Of a stretch of 64,000 nucleotides of DNA, positions 50,508 through 59,737 are shown piece after piece. The DNA comes from Romboutsia lituseburensis DSM 797 (GTDB taxonomy: Bacteria; Bacillota; Clostridia; Peptostreptococcales; Peptostreptococcaceae): NCBI RefSeq assembly GCF_900103615.1, contig NZ_FNGW01000003.1, forward strand, positions 186,001 to 250,000, written 5' to 3'. The position numbers were made by a program, and so were the translations under genes. The notes beneath the pieces were generated by a model. It saw nothing but the letters and a program-made list of their open reading frames with translations. It was not told where the DNA came from and did not search any database. The number at the start of each line of letters is the position of its first letter. Within the stretch, counting starts at the first letter, position 1.

Positions 50508-51851
50508 ATGAAAAAACAAATAAAAGAAAAAATACAACAATTAAAACCTGAGATGATATCATCTATAGTAGATTGTGTAAAAATACCAAGTGTTATAAGT
50601 GACGCTACAGAAAATTGCCCATTTGGGGAAAATATAGATAAAGCATTAAGATACACATTAGAACTATGTAAATCTTTAGGATTTAAAACAGTATATAAAG
50701 ATGGATACTATGGATATGCAGAAATAGGTGAAGGTGAAGAACTAATAGGTATACTAGGTCACTTAGATGTAGTTCCAGAAGGAGAATTAGAAAGTTGGGA
50801 GTTTCCTCCATATGAAGGTGTAATAGATGGAGACAAGCTTTGTGGAAGAGGTACTCAGGATGATAAAGGACCTACAATAGGAGCTATCTATGCTGTAAAA
50901 GCATTAATGGATTTAGGTGTTGAATTTAATAAAAGGGTAAGATTTATATTTGGAACAGATGAAGAAAATCTTTGGAGATGTATAAATAAATACTCTGAAA
51001 ATAAAGAAGAAATACCTAACTATGGATTTACTCCAGATTCAAAGTTCCCTATGATAAATGCAGAAAAAGGACTTTTACAAGTATTTTTAAATGCCCCAGG
51101 AAATAGTGATATAGAATTAGAACTTGGAAATGCATTTAACTCTGTACCAGATAAAGCTGTTTATAAAGGTAAATATATAGAAGAGCTTGAAAAAGAATTA
51201 AGCAAGTTAAAGTTTGAATACACAAGAGAAGAAGATAAAATATGTGTATTAGGTAAAGGTGTTCACTCTGCAGTAAGTGATAGTGGTATAAATGCTATTT
51301 CAAGATTAGCTATAGCATTAAACAATATTGGTGTTAACTCAAATGCTATTAAGTTTATAGCTGAAGTTATAGGTGAAGATGCTAATGCAAATAATATAAT
51401 AGAAAATTGCCAAGATGAAGTTTCAGGAAAACTAACATTTAATATTGGTAAATTAAGCATAAATAAAGATAAAGAAAGTATAGGTGTAGATGTTAGAATA
51501 CCTGTTACATATGATAAGGAAGAGTTTGTAAAACAATTAGTAGAAAAAGCTAAAGAATATGGATTAACTTATGAAGAGTTTGATTTCTTAAAAGCTATAT
51601 ATGTTCCGGAAGATAATTTCTTAGTAAAAACTTTAAGAAAAGTATTTGAAGAAGAAACAGGATTAGATGGAGCACCTCATTCATCAGGAGGAGCTACATA
51701 TGCTAGAGCGTTAGATAACTGTGTAGCATTTGGATCTGTATTTCCAGGGAAACCTAAAACAGAGCATCAAGCTAACGAATATATAAGTATAGAAGACCTT
51801 ACAAAGGCTGTTGAAATATATGCTCTTTCTGTATATGAATTATTAAAGTAA
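50508..51851 (+). CDS. M20-family dipeptidase (PepV-like)
   Basis: Zinc aminoacyl-dipeptidase of 447 residues. The metal-ligand motif GHLDVVPEG (His, Asp) near residue 84, the bridging Asp in LCGRGTQDDKGPT near residue 118, GTDEENLWRCINKY (catalytic Glu pair) near residue 152 and the C-terminal HSSGGATYARAL near residue 385 are those of PepV. PepV-type enzymes cleave Xaa-Xaa dipeptides and some act on carnosine (beta-alanyl-histidine). A terminator separates it from the aminotransferase, but its proximity is suggestive if beta-alanine is that enzyme's donor. GGGGG before the ATG. Confidence 0.9.
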   Translation: MKKQIKEKIQQLKPEMISSIVDCVKIPSVISDATENCPFGENIDKALRYTLELCKSLGFKTVYKDGYYGYAEIGEGEELIGILGHLDVVPEGELESWEFPPYEGVIDGDKLCGRGTQDDKGPTIGAIYAVKALMDLGVEFNKRVRFIFGTDEENLWRCINKYSENKEEIPNYGFTPDSKFPMINAEKGLLQVFLNAPGNSDIELELGNAFNSVPDKAVYKGKYIEELEKELSKLKFEYTREEDKICVLGKGVHSAVSDSGINAISRLAIALNNIGVNSNAIKFIAEVIGEDANANNIIENCQDEVSGKLTFNIGKLSINKDKESIGVDVRIPVTYDKEEFVKQLVEKAKEYGLTYEEFDFLKAIYVPEDNFLVKTLRKVFEEETGLDGAPHSSGGATYARALDNCVAFGSVFPGKPKTEHQANEYISIEDLTKAVEIYALSVYELLK

Positions 51852-51881
51852 TATATAAATAAAATTAAATACAAATCATAT

Positions 51882-51922
51882 AATAAGTATAGGAATTAAT
51901 AATTTCTATACTTATTTTTTTT
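51882..51922 (+). terminator. Intrinsic terminator after dipeptidase gene
   Basis: AATAAGTATAG pairs with CTATACTTATT (51882-51892 with 51906-51916), ending in an 8-nt T-run. Confidence 0.85.
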
Positions 51923-51958
51923 GAATTTTGAGATAATTTCATATGGGAGGGAAATATA

Positions 51959-53038
51959 ATGAACGTATGTATATTTCTTGGGGCTGGAGCTTCAGCTGCT
52001 GAAAATTCACCTATTCAAAATGAATTATTCAGTGAATATTTTGCAAGTTTAAAGCCCAAAGATTTTGAAAATGATATGAACAAAGAATTATATAGATTTT
52101 TTAAACAAATGTTTAAGATTGACGTTATGAAAGATGATATGAAAAATGCTAACTTTCCTACATTTGAAGAAGTATTAGGTTTAATTGACTTAGCAGAGCA
52201 AAGAAGAGAATCATTTAAAAATTTTGGTTTAGAGACTTTAAATAGAAGAAGTGACAGTATAAGATTTTTAAGACAGTATCTTATTTTACTTATGGCTCGT
52301 GCTATACATAAAAGTGAAGGTAGAAGAAATGAATATCATAAAATGCTAGTTGATAATTTATATGATAGCAATTTATTAGAAAAGACAACATTTATAAGTG
52401 CCAACTATGATATACATATAGATAATACTATAGCAGCTCTATATCGTCGCAAAAAACAGCCTATTATGTTGGATTATGGCGTTGATTTTAACAATTTTGA
52501 TGTAGAAGGAGGATGGAAAAAGCCTACAGAACCTAGCGTGAAATTATACAAAATACATGGTTCACTAAATTGGCTTTACTGTCCTATATGTAATAGCTTA
52601 ACCCTTACTCCTTATGAAGGTGGAGTAATGAGATTACTTGATAATATAAAAGAAGCAAAGTGCTTGGAGTGTAAGGAGGTTACAGTACCAATAATAATAC
52701 CTCCAACTTTTTTTAAAAATATGTCTAATGTATTTATATCTACAGTATGGAGAGAAGTAGAGAGAACTTTAAGAAAATGTGATGTTTTAGTATTTTGTGG
52801 ATACTCTTTTCCAGATGCAGATATTCACATAAAATATATGTTAAAACGAGTTCAAAGTAGTAGAAAAAAGCCACCATTAAAAATAATAGTATTTAATAAT
52901 CATGAAGGAAAAGAAGAGGACTCTTTATTAAAAGAAGAAGATCGATATAAAAGGTTTTTAGGAAGTGATGTAATTTACACTAGAAGCTCTTTTCAAGACT
53001 TTGCTAAAAATCCTTTAAAATATATAAAAAATAAATAA
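51959..53038 (+). CDS. Stand-alone SIR2-like domain protein
   Basis: 359-residue protein of the SIR2 superfamily, NAD-dependent deacylases and NAD hydrolases. Features: the Rossmann opening CIFLGAGASAAE (from about residue 4), FISANYDIHID (Asn149, the position of the SIR2 NxD-type residue), KIHGSLNW (catalytic-type His200), a zinc ribbon with Cys208, Cys211, Cys235 and Cys238, and the late LVFCGYSFPDADIHIKYML. Full-length SIR2 proteins of this size occur both as deacylases and as NAD-depleting phage-defence effectors; no partner protein (argonaute, Thoeris, DSR-type) is adjacent. GGAGGGA precedes the ATG. Single gene. Confidence 0.82.
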   Translation: MNVCIFLGAGASAAENSPIQNELFSEYFASLKPKDFENDMNKELYRFFKQMFKIDVMKDDMKNANFPTFEEVLGLIDLAEQRRESFKNFGLETLNRRSDSIRFLRQYLILLMARAIHKSEGRRNEYHKMLVDNLYDSNLLEKTTFISANYDIHIDNTIAALYRRKKQPIMLDYGVDFNNFDVEGGWKKPTEPSVKLYKIHGSLNWLYCPICNSLTLTPYEGGVMRLLDNIKEAKCLECKEVTVPIIIPPTFFKNMSNVFISTVWREVERTLRKCDVLVFCGYSFPDADIHIKYMLKRVQSSRKKPPLKIIVFNNHEGKEEDSLLKEEDRYKRFLGSDVIYTRSSFQDFAKNPLKYIKNK

Positions 53039-53145
53039 ATTAATATTATATATAATAAGATTGATTATTAAAAAATAATTTTTTTTATATATATTAAAAA
53101 TTCTGACAAATGAAACATATCCTTAATAGTTGCTTAATAAAATTT

Positions 53146-53192
53146 AAAATAGATAAAATCATATCTTTAGTAGACTGATTTTTATCTATTTT
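53146..53192 (+). other. AT-rich hairpin upstream of sstT
   Basis: AAAATAGATAAAATC pairs with GATTTTTATCTATTTT (53146-53160 with 53177-53192, one bulged T). No T-run follows. It could be a weak terminator of the SIR2 gene or a leader structure for the transporter. Confidence 0.45.
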
Positions 53193-53221
53193 AACTATAT
53201 TAAAGTAATAGGGGGTAGTAA

Positions 53222-54442
53222 ATGAAAAAAATACTTAGTAAGTGGAATCAAATTAGTTTGGTAAAAAGAATTATAGTAGGTTTAGTAATCGGTATTATAT
53301 TAGCATTAACAATTCCTGATATTGCAAAGCCAATAGTAATTTTAGGTTCTTTATTTGTAGGGGCACTAAAGGCAGTTGCACCAATTCTAGTTTTCTTTTT
53401 AGTAATGTCTGCTATTTCTCAGCATAAAAAAGGTCAACAAACTAACATGAAATCAATTATATGTCTTTATCTTTTAGGTACTTTTTTAGCAGGACTTATA
53501 GCTGTTGTAGCTAGCTTTATGTTTAAGATAACATTAACTCTTGGAGCAGGAGTGGAAGATGTTGTTCCTCCTGGTGGTGTTGTAGAAGTACTTAAGACTT
53601 TATTAATGAATGTTGTTGACAATCCAGTTAAAGCTCTTTTTAATGCTAATTATATAGGGATATTATCTTGGGCGCTAATTTTAGGGATTGCACTTAAAAA
53701 TTCTGCAGAGTCAACAAAGTTAATGATAAGTAATGTAGCTGATGCACTATCACAAGTAGTTAGATGGATAATAAATTTTGCACCACTTGGTATTATGGGG
53801 CTTGTATTTGATAGTATAGCAACACAAGGTATTGAATCATTACTTGGATATGGTCAGTTGATTGTATTATTAGTTGGATGTATGGCATTTGTTGCATTTG
53901 TTGTAAATCCTATAATAGCATTTATAGGAATGAGAAAAAATCCATACCCATTAGTATTTAAGTGCTTAAAAAACAGTGGAATTACAGCATTTTTTACAAG
54001 AAGTTCAGCTGCAAATATACCTGTAAATATGGGACTTTGCGAAGAGTTAAAATTAGATAAAGATACTTACTCTGTGTCAATCCCATTAGGAGCAACTATA
54101 AATATGGGTGGAGCTGCTGTAACTATATCAGTATTAACATTAGCTGCTGTACACACACTAGGAATAGAAGTAGATATTGGGATGGCACTTATATTAAGTT
54201 TATTATCAGCTGTAAGTGCATGTGGTGCATCAGGTGTTGCAGGAGGTTCTTTATTATTAATACCATTAGCTTGTAGTTTATTTGGAATTCCAAATGATGT
54301 TGCAATGCAAGTTGTAGGAGTTGGATTTATAGTAGGAGTTATACAGGATTCTTGTGAGACTGCATTAAACTCTTCAACTGATGTATTATTTACTGCTGTA
54401 GCAGAGTTTGCTAAAAAACGTAAAGAAGGTAATAATAATTAA
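53222..54442 (+). CDS. sstT: Serine/threonine:Na+ symporter
   Basis: DAACS-family transporter of 406 residues taking up serine and threonine with Na+. The N-terminal [38 protein letters not shown], the tip motif [18 protein letters not shown] and [21 protein letters not shown] near residue 295 match SstT. Eight helices plus two re-entrant loops are expected. GGGGG lies before the ATG. It adds to the amino-acid uptake capacity seen in this part of the window. Confidence 0.92.
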   Translation: MKKILSKWNQISLVKRIIVGLVIGIILALTIPDIAKPIVILGSLFVGALKAVAPILVFFLVMSAISQHKKGQQTNMKSIICLYLLGTFLAGLIAVVASFMFKITLTLGAGVEDVVPPGGVVEVLKTLLMNVVDNPVKALFNANYIGILSWALILGIALKNSAESTKLMISNVADALSQVVRWIINFAPLGIMGLVFDSIATQGIESLLGYGQLIVLLVGCMAFVAFVVNPIIAFIGMRKNPYPLVFKCLKNSGITAFFTRSSAANIPVNMGLCEELKLDKDTYSVSIPLGATINMGGAAVTISVLTLAAVHTLGIEVDIGMALILSLLSAVSACGASGVAGGSLLLIPLACSLFGIPNDVAMQVVGVGFIVGVIQDSCETALNSSTDVLFTAVAEFAKKRKEGNNN

Positions 54443-54506
54443 AAGTTAACTTCAGAAATGTAAAAACTATAATTTGTATATAAATATAAAATTGATATAT
54501 AAATGT

Positions 54507-54546
54507 AAGAGGCTGTTTCCAATAATAAAAAAGAAACAGTCTTTTA
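54507..54546 (+). terminator. Intrinsic terminator after sstT
   Basis: AGGCTGTTTC pairs (with G-T) with GAAACAGTCT around a 14-nt loop, followed by TTTTATATT. Confidence 0.75.
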
Positions 54547-54635
54547 TATTACAAAAATTAGAAAATTTAATGAATTCTAAAAAATATATTGATATAATTA
54601 AACTCACATAAAAGTATATAGGGGAGAGTGGTTAT

Positions 54636-55334
54636 ATGTTGGGAACTATAGTAAATAGTTTAGCTATTGTTTTAGGGTGCGTAATAGGACTATTGGTAAA
54701 AGGTAGAGTATCACAAAAAATTAGTGATACCATAATGAATGGATTGGCATTATGTGTTGTATACATAGGGATATCAGGTGCATTAAAAGGTGAGAATACT
54801 TTACTAACGATAATATGTGTAGCTTTAGGAGCTTTGATAGGTGAGTTAATAGATATAGACAAATGGTTAAATAATTTAGGTGAAAAAATAGAGCTAAAAG
54901 TTAATAAGGGGAAAGATAAAGAAAAAGAAAATATATCAATATCTCAAGGATTTGTATCAGCTAGCTTAATATTTTGCATAGGGGCTATGAGTATAGTTGG
55001 AAGCCTTCAAAGTGGATTAACAGGGAATCATGAAACACTTCTAGCCAAATCAGTTATAGATGGAATAACGTCGATTATATTTACTGCTACATTGGGAATT
55101 GGTGTTATATTTTCTTCCATATCAGTTTTTATATATCAAGGAATCATTACTTTAGGAGCATCATTTTTATCGAATATTTTAAGTGACGCAGTAATAAATT
55201 CTATGACATGTGTGGGTAGCCTTTTGATAATAGGGTTAGGATTAAACATACTTAAAGCAACAAATATAAAGATTGCTAATCTATTACCTGCAGTATTTTT
55301 ACCAATTATAGCTGGAATATTAGGTATAATATAA
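54636..55334 (+). CDS. DUF554 membrane protein (YdfK-like)
   Basis: 232-residue protein with about seven hydrophobic segments. It opens MLGTIVNSLAIVLGCVIGLLV, then KISDTIMNGLALCVVYIGISGAL and, after a hydrophilic loop rich in Lys, FCIGAMSIVGSLQSGLTG, as in the uncharacterised DUF554/YdfK family. GGGGAG lies before the ATG. No clear terminator follows; the gap to the next gene holds an inverted repeat TAATCAAAT/ATTTGATTA (about 55443 and 55482), which may be an operator. Function unknown. Confidence 0.82.
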   Translation: MLGTIVNSLAIVLGCVIGLLVKGRVSQKISDTIMNGLALCVVYIGISGALKGENTLLTIICVALGALIGELIDIDKWLNNLGEKIELKVNKGKDKEKENISISQGFVSASLIFCIGAMSIVGSLQSGLTGNHETLLAKSVIDGITSIIFTATLGIGVIFSSISVFIYQGIITLGASFLSNILSDAVINSMTCVGSLLIIGLGLNILKATNIKIANLLPAVFLPIIAGILGII

Positions 55335-55508
55335 AACAAAAAACAACAAAAACATATTATAAAGTTCAAGAAGTCTTAATAAAATAAGGCTAAATCTTAG
55401 AAAGTTTAGACAAATTCTTTATTTAGAAGGAAAATCGCTTTAATAATCAAATATATAAATAAATAGTTATAAAATACAGAAATTTGATTATAGTAGGGGG
55501 ATTTTAGA

Positions 55509-56381
55509 ATGGTTACATTTGATATAAATGGTGCAATTGTAGAGTTTGATGAAAAATTAGATAATTATAACACTGTTAGAAAGTCGTTTAAGATATATGC
55601 AAAGAGAGCTAGTGAAGATTTTGAAAAAAATTGTTTAGAAAATTTTAAAAGTAAGAAATTATTATCAGAAAATGGATTAAAATTAGGGGCTGAATATATT
55701 GAGAGCGGATTAAAAAAAGCTATAGAAACAATTGTTGGATTTGACATAATAACAATTGATCTTGAAATTTTTAAAAATTCTTATTGTGAAAAATATCTAA
55801 ACTATGAAAGACAATTTAATAATTTAAATAAAGAAGTTTTACTAAATAATAAAAGTAAAAAACATAATCATAAAATTTTTGATATTAAACCTATTGTAAA
55901 AAAATTAAGTCAGTATCTTTATGAAGATTGTTTTAATATACATTACGCAGTAGTTGATGCACTTATAGAAAATAATATTGATTCAATAAGTTGCTATATA
56001 GATAAATCTAGAAAACAAAAAGCAAAAGCTTTGTTTAATAATTATAAAGATGGATTTATAACTAAACCAGATGAATGGAAAGTAGTTAAGCAGATAATAG
56101 ACTTAAATCCTTACAAAAAAGACGTATATGAATTTTTAGTAAAAGAAGATGGAGATTTTAGCCAAGAAATAGAAAGACTGACAAGTTACTTAGGATATGA
56201 TATAAGCGAGCATAAAAATGTATTAATGGATACATATATAAAGAAAATAATAAAAGAAAATAGCTATGATATAGAGTCTGATAAAGAAAAAGTTGAAAAA
56301 TATGCTAAATATATAGGATGCACAGATTGTTCTGTGTATCTAGCTAGAGTTGAAGCTATTTATACTTTTGAAAATGCATAG
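55509..56381 (+). CDS. Hypothetical protein, possible unfolded-helix type
   Basis: 290-residue soluble protein that I do not recognise. It opens MVTFDINGAIVEFDEKLDNY and is rich in Lys, Glu and Asn. There are helical stretches, for example FKSKKLLSENGLKLGAEYIE, and a Cys pair near the end (GCTDCSVYLARVEAIYTF). No signal peptide, membrane segment or catalytic motif is visible. AGGGGGATT precedes the ATG, and a strong terminator follows, so it is a real gene. It is convergent with the ABC-2 genes. Confidence 0.7.
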   Translation: MVTFDINGAIVEFDEKLDNYNTVRKSFKIYAKRASEDFEKNCLENFKSKKLLSENGLKLGAEYIESGLKKAIETIVGFDIITIDLEIFKNSYCEKYLNYERQFNNLNKEVLLNNKSKKHNHKIFDIKPIVKKLSQYLYEDCFNIHYAVVDALIENNIDSISCYIDKSRKQKAKALFNNYKDGFITKPDEWKVVKQIIDLNPYKKDVYEFLVKEDGDFSQEIERLTSYLGYDISEHKNVLMDTYIKKIIKENSYDIESDKEKVEKYAKYIGCTDCSVYLARVEAIYTFENA

Positions 56382-56392
56382 ATATATATAAT

Positions 56393-56434
56393 AAAAAGCT
56401 AACCTAAATTAAAATAAATTTAGGTTAGCTTTTT
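56393..56434. terminator. Bidirectional terminator
   Basis: AAAAAGCTAACCTAAATT pairs with AATTTAGGTTAGCTTTTT (56393-56410 with 56417-56434), between convergent genes. Confidence 0.88.
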
Positions 56435-56476
56435 ATTTTGATTGAAATACTTAAGCTCTTAAAAGTTATAATTAAA

Positions 56477-58078
56477 TTACTTAACCCTAAAAGCTAGTTT
56501 ATATAAAATTATATTTATAATTAAAAGAGCTATCATATAAATATTAAGTGGTAAAGTTCCAAATAGCGAAATAACAAAGTGAACACCTGCCATAATAAGA
56601 GTTAAAACTATCATTAAATAATTATCTAATATTGCATAATTTTTCTTAAATATATTAGGTGGTTGAGAAAATGGCAGATTTTTATTTAATATAACAAATG
56701 TACTTATAGCTATAAATATAGTAACTAAAAATATAATTATTAGATGTTGTACTTTACTTACTTCATAAATATTTATAAAGATAATACTTGAAATTATGTA
56801 AATAGGTATTATTATATTGGCTAAGCAAGCTTTAATAGCTGCTTTATGTACATTCATTTTATTTTTTATAGGTATAGTTTTATATATGTATGATGCATTA
56901 TAATTTCTAGAAAATTTTAATGCTATTATTATCGTAGGAATTATAGTTACATAGCTATATAAAAATAAATAAATATATACACCCATATCTTCTACATATC
57001 TATCAAGAACTACAAAAAAACAAATTAAATTGGATCCAATAGTTGTATATACTGTAGCCTTAAAATCTCTATCAACTCTTATCATTCTAGAGAAAAAATT
57101 AAAAAATATTCTTTCTTCTTTATCTTTACATATAATCTTAGTCAATTTTATTGGAAATTTATATTTTTTTATATTTTTATTTGAGCTTTCATTATTGAGT
57201 TTTTGAAGATTTTTTTCAAATACTGGTGTAAGCTTTATATATATCAAAGCTGATATTAAAGGTATTACTAATGCTAAAAAAGAAAGTATTAATAATGTTT
57301 TATTTATATCTTTTGTTGCTATTATTTCAAGTAAAGATGCAAACCAAAAAGGTGGTAAAAAGTAAATAAGTTTTCCTAAATGAATGCTTTTAAATAAATT
57401 TATGCTTGTAGATAAATTCATAACAATTATATAAGCCAAACTAAAGGATACTGTAACTCCTATTTGTATAATAGTGATTGCATCTTTAAGTTTTGATCCA
57501 GTAAATAACTTTAGCAAAAGTAAATAAATTAGTCCAGAAAACATTAGCATAAAAATATTTATAAGAAATATTTCTATTAAGAATACTAAAGAAAAAAGTA
57601 ATCCATATTTTAGTGATGCAATTAATGAAAATCCACTTAAAGCTATACTTATTTTTAACATGTATATCATAACATGTGTTATTTTAGATGCATTTAAAGT
57701 TTTTAAATCTATACCTCTAGTAGCTAATATAGATTTATCTTTAACATCTAATATCACAGATGAAAAATCGGACATGAAATTTGTAGATATAAAAAACATA
57801 AACATTGCAAAATAAGTAGCCATTGAGACTAAAGTATTTTTACTCATTATCACAATAAACATCATAAAAAATCCGATAATTGTATATATTATTTGAACTG
57901 TTTTATATTGATCTAAATATTGATCAAACTGTTGACGTCCTAATAAGTTAGAAGTTTTTCTTGAGTCTAATGTTAGTTTTACTCTTAATATTAATTTCAT
58001 AGTATCATAATCAATACCAAGTTTTTCATATAAAAACCTAAATCTATCAAGTATATTTAGTGAAATAAAATTATTCAT
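56477..58078 (-). CDS. ABC-2-type transporter permease
   Basis: Large membrane protein, 533 residues, with about twelve hydrophobic segments in pairs, a layout found in ABC-2 exporters. It follows its ATPase gene with a 3-bp gap, so the two form one operon. The N-terminal 80 residues are soluble, beginning MNNFISLNILDRFRFLYEKL. The central LQKLNNESSNKNIKKYKFPIK region is a cytoplasmic linker. The cargo is unknown; no regulator lies next to it. Confidence 0.8.
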   Translation of the reverse strand: MNNFISLNILDRFRFLYEKLGIDYDTMKLILRVKLTLDSRKTSNLLGRQQFDQYLDQYKTVQIIYTIIGFFMMFIVIMSKNTLVSMATYFAMFMFFISTNFMSDFSSVILDVKDKSILATRGIDLKTLNASKITHVMIYMLKISIALSGFSLIASLKYGLLFSLVFLIEIFLINIFMLMFSGLIYLLLLKLFTGSKLKDAITIIQIGVTVSFSLAYIIVMNLSTSINLFKSIHLGKLIYFLPPFWFASLLEIIATKDINKTLLILSFLALVIPLISALIYIKLTPVFEKNLQKLNNESSNKNIKKYKFPIKLTKIICKDKEERIFFNFFSRMIRVDRDFKATVYTTIGSNLICFFVVLDRYVEDMGVYIYLFLYSYVTIIPTIIIALKFSRNYNASYIYKTIPIKNKMNVHKAAIKACLANIIIPIYIISSIIFINIYEVSKVQHLIIIFLVTIFIAISTFVILNKNLPFSQPPNIFKKNYAILDNYLMIVLTLIMAGVHFVISLFGTLPLNIYMIALLIINIILYKLAFRVK

Positions 58079-58081
58079 AAT

Positions 58082-58855
58082 TTACACCTCTTTTATTACA
58101 GATATAAATTTTTTTGCAAGATTTTTATATTCACTAAATCCTGTAAGTTGATTAAAGATTTGTTCTAGGGATTTTTGATGTACACTTTCTTTTAAGTCAT
58201 CAAAGCTTCCATCTGCAACAATAGCTCCATCATTTAAAAGTATGATTCTATCACTTATCTTTTCTACAATTTCCATTATATGTGAAGAGTAAAAAATAGT
58301 TTTACCTTCTTCTTTTAAACTTAGTAAGATTTCCTTTATTATCATTACGCTATTTGCATCTAATCCACTTAGTGGTTCATCTAAAAATAGTATATCTGGG
58401 TTATGTATTAGGCTAGATATTATAATAACCTTTTGTTTCATTCCTTTTGAAAAGGATTCTATTTTTGAGTTATAAACATCTTTTATTTCTAATATATCCA
58501 TTAATTTATAAGCTTTTTTATCAGCATCATCATATTCTAATCCGTAAAGTTGTCCTATAAATGTTAAATATTCTCTAGCTGTTAAGCTTTCGTAAGTTTC
58601 TGCTACTTCAGGTACATATCCTATTCTTTTTTTATATACTTCTTCTTCAGATATATCTTCTCCAAATATTTTAACAACTCCTGTATAACCTTCAACTAAA
58701 CCTAGTATTATTTTTACAGTTGTACTTTTTCCAGCGCCGTTTGGACCTATATATCCTATTATATTTCCCTTATCTATTTCAAGGTTTATTCCTTTTAAAA
58801 CTTCTTTACCATCAAAGTTCATCTTTAAATCTTTTATAAGTATTGCTTTATCCAT
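58082..58855 (-). CDS. ABC transporter ATPase
   Basis: 257-residue ATP-binding subunit: Walker A GPNGAGKST near residue 38, Q-loop VPEVAETYESL, signature SFSKGMKQKV, Walker B ILFLDEPLSGLD and H-loop YSSHIME. The SFSKGMKQK form of the signature is usual among ABC-2 exporters of the CcmA class. AGGGGAG lies before the ATG. It is the first gene of a two-gene operon with the ABC-2 permease. Confidence 0.93.
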   Translation of the reverse strand: MDKAILIKDLKMNFDGKEVLKGINLEIDKGNIIGYIGPNGAGKSTTVKIILGLVEGYTGVVKIFGEDISEEEVYKKRIGYVPEVAETYESLTAREYLTFIGQLYGLEYDDADKKAYKLMDILEIKDVYNSKIESFSKGMKQKVIIISSLIHNPDILFLDEPLSGLDANSVMIIKEILLSLKEEGKTIFYSSHIMEIVEKISDRIILLNDGAIVADGSFDDLKESVHQKSLEQIFNQLTGFSEYKNLAKKFISVIKEV

Positions 58856-59091
58856 GACTTCTCCCCTTAACTGTATAAAACTTTATGCTTTTACTTAAGA
58901 ATAAACTAAAAATAGTTTTTTACAATATTTTATGTATAAATGGTACTATTTTAGGTACGAATGGATAGTTTTTGATATTAATGTATTGGTTATTTTATTA
59001 TAAATAATTATTAAATATTGAAATTTTATAAATTAGAGTAGGGATTATACAAAAAAGAAAGGAAATAGTTTTAAGTATTGTATAACAAGAA

Positions 59092-59124
59092 AAGTGCCTC
59101 TAAAATATTGAGACACCTTAAAAT
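59092..59124 (-). terminator. Intrinsic terminator of the acidic-protein gene
   Basis: On the minus strand AAGGTGTCTC pairs (two G-T) with GAGGCACTTT, followed by TCTTG. It lies 28 bp after the stop. Confidence 0.7.
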
Positions 59125-59151
59125 AAATATATTCTAAACTATATTAAAAAT

Positions 59152-59382
59152 TTATAAATAGTATATTGTATCATCTTTATAAACATCATCTTCCATCTTT
59201 AAGTTATCCTCAGAAATTACATAATCAGAGTCATAATCTTCGTCATAAGTATTGTCGTAATCATAATCATCATCATATAACAAAATATCACTATCAGATA
59301 ATAAATCATTAAAATTTATTAAGTCCAAAATCTTACTTCTTTTACCGTTGCATTTTTTTGATGATCTAAAAGAAATATTCAT
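59152..59382 (-). CDS. Small Asp/Tyr-rich acidic protein
   Basis: A 76-residue protein: basic first third (NISFRSSKKCNGKRSKI), then a strongly acidic half with YDDDYDYDNTYDEDYDSDY, nearly a D-Y alternation, and an aromatic-acidic end. The frame opens at GTG 59391, but GAGGTG then falls inside the extension and points to ATG 59382. A terminator follows. The charge split and low-complexity repeats suggest a coat, metal- or calcium-binding role or binding to a basic partner. No family recognised. Confidence 0.65.
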   Translation of the reverse strand: MNISFRSSKKCNGKRSKILDLINFNDLLSDSDILLYDDDYDYDNTYDEDYDSDYVISEDNLKMEDDVYKDDTIYYL

Positions 59383-59737
59383 TTTAAGCACCTCGAGAAT
59401 ATAAATTTAATAAGTAGTATAAAACTACATTACTATTTATTATATTCAAATAAACTTATTTTAGTAATATATAAATAAAAAAATATAAAAATTTAACATT
59501 TTATATACATATAAAAAAATAAATACATAAAGTGAAAATAAAATATGTGAATTATCTGATAAATGTGACAAATGGAGTTGATATGTATTATAATTTTAAT
59601 AGACAGAAATTAATAAAGACATTTATAAGTAAAACATTACATAAAAATTAAAGAATTATAACTAATAAAGTCATATTTATTTTAGCTTCTAAAGGTAGAT
59701 TTGTTATAATGCTAAATCATTTATTAGGGGGATAAAG
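59383..59737. other. AT-rich divergent spacer
   Basis: 355 bp between divergent genes. I see no RNA, repeat or operator, only AT-rich promoter-like runs and the ribosome binding sites of the two flanking genes. Confidence 0.5.
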
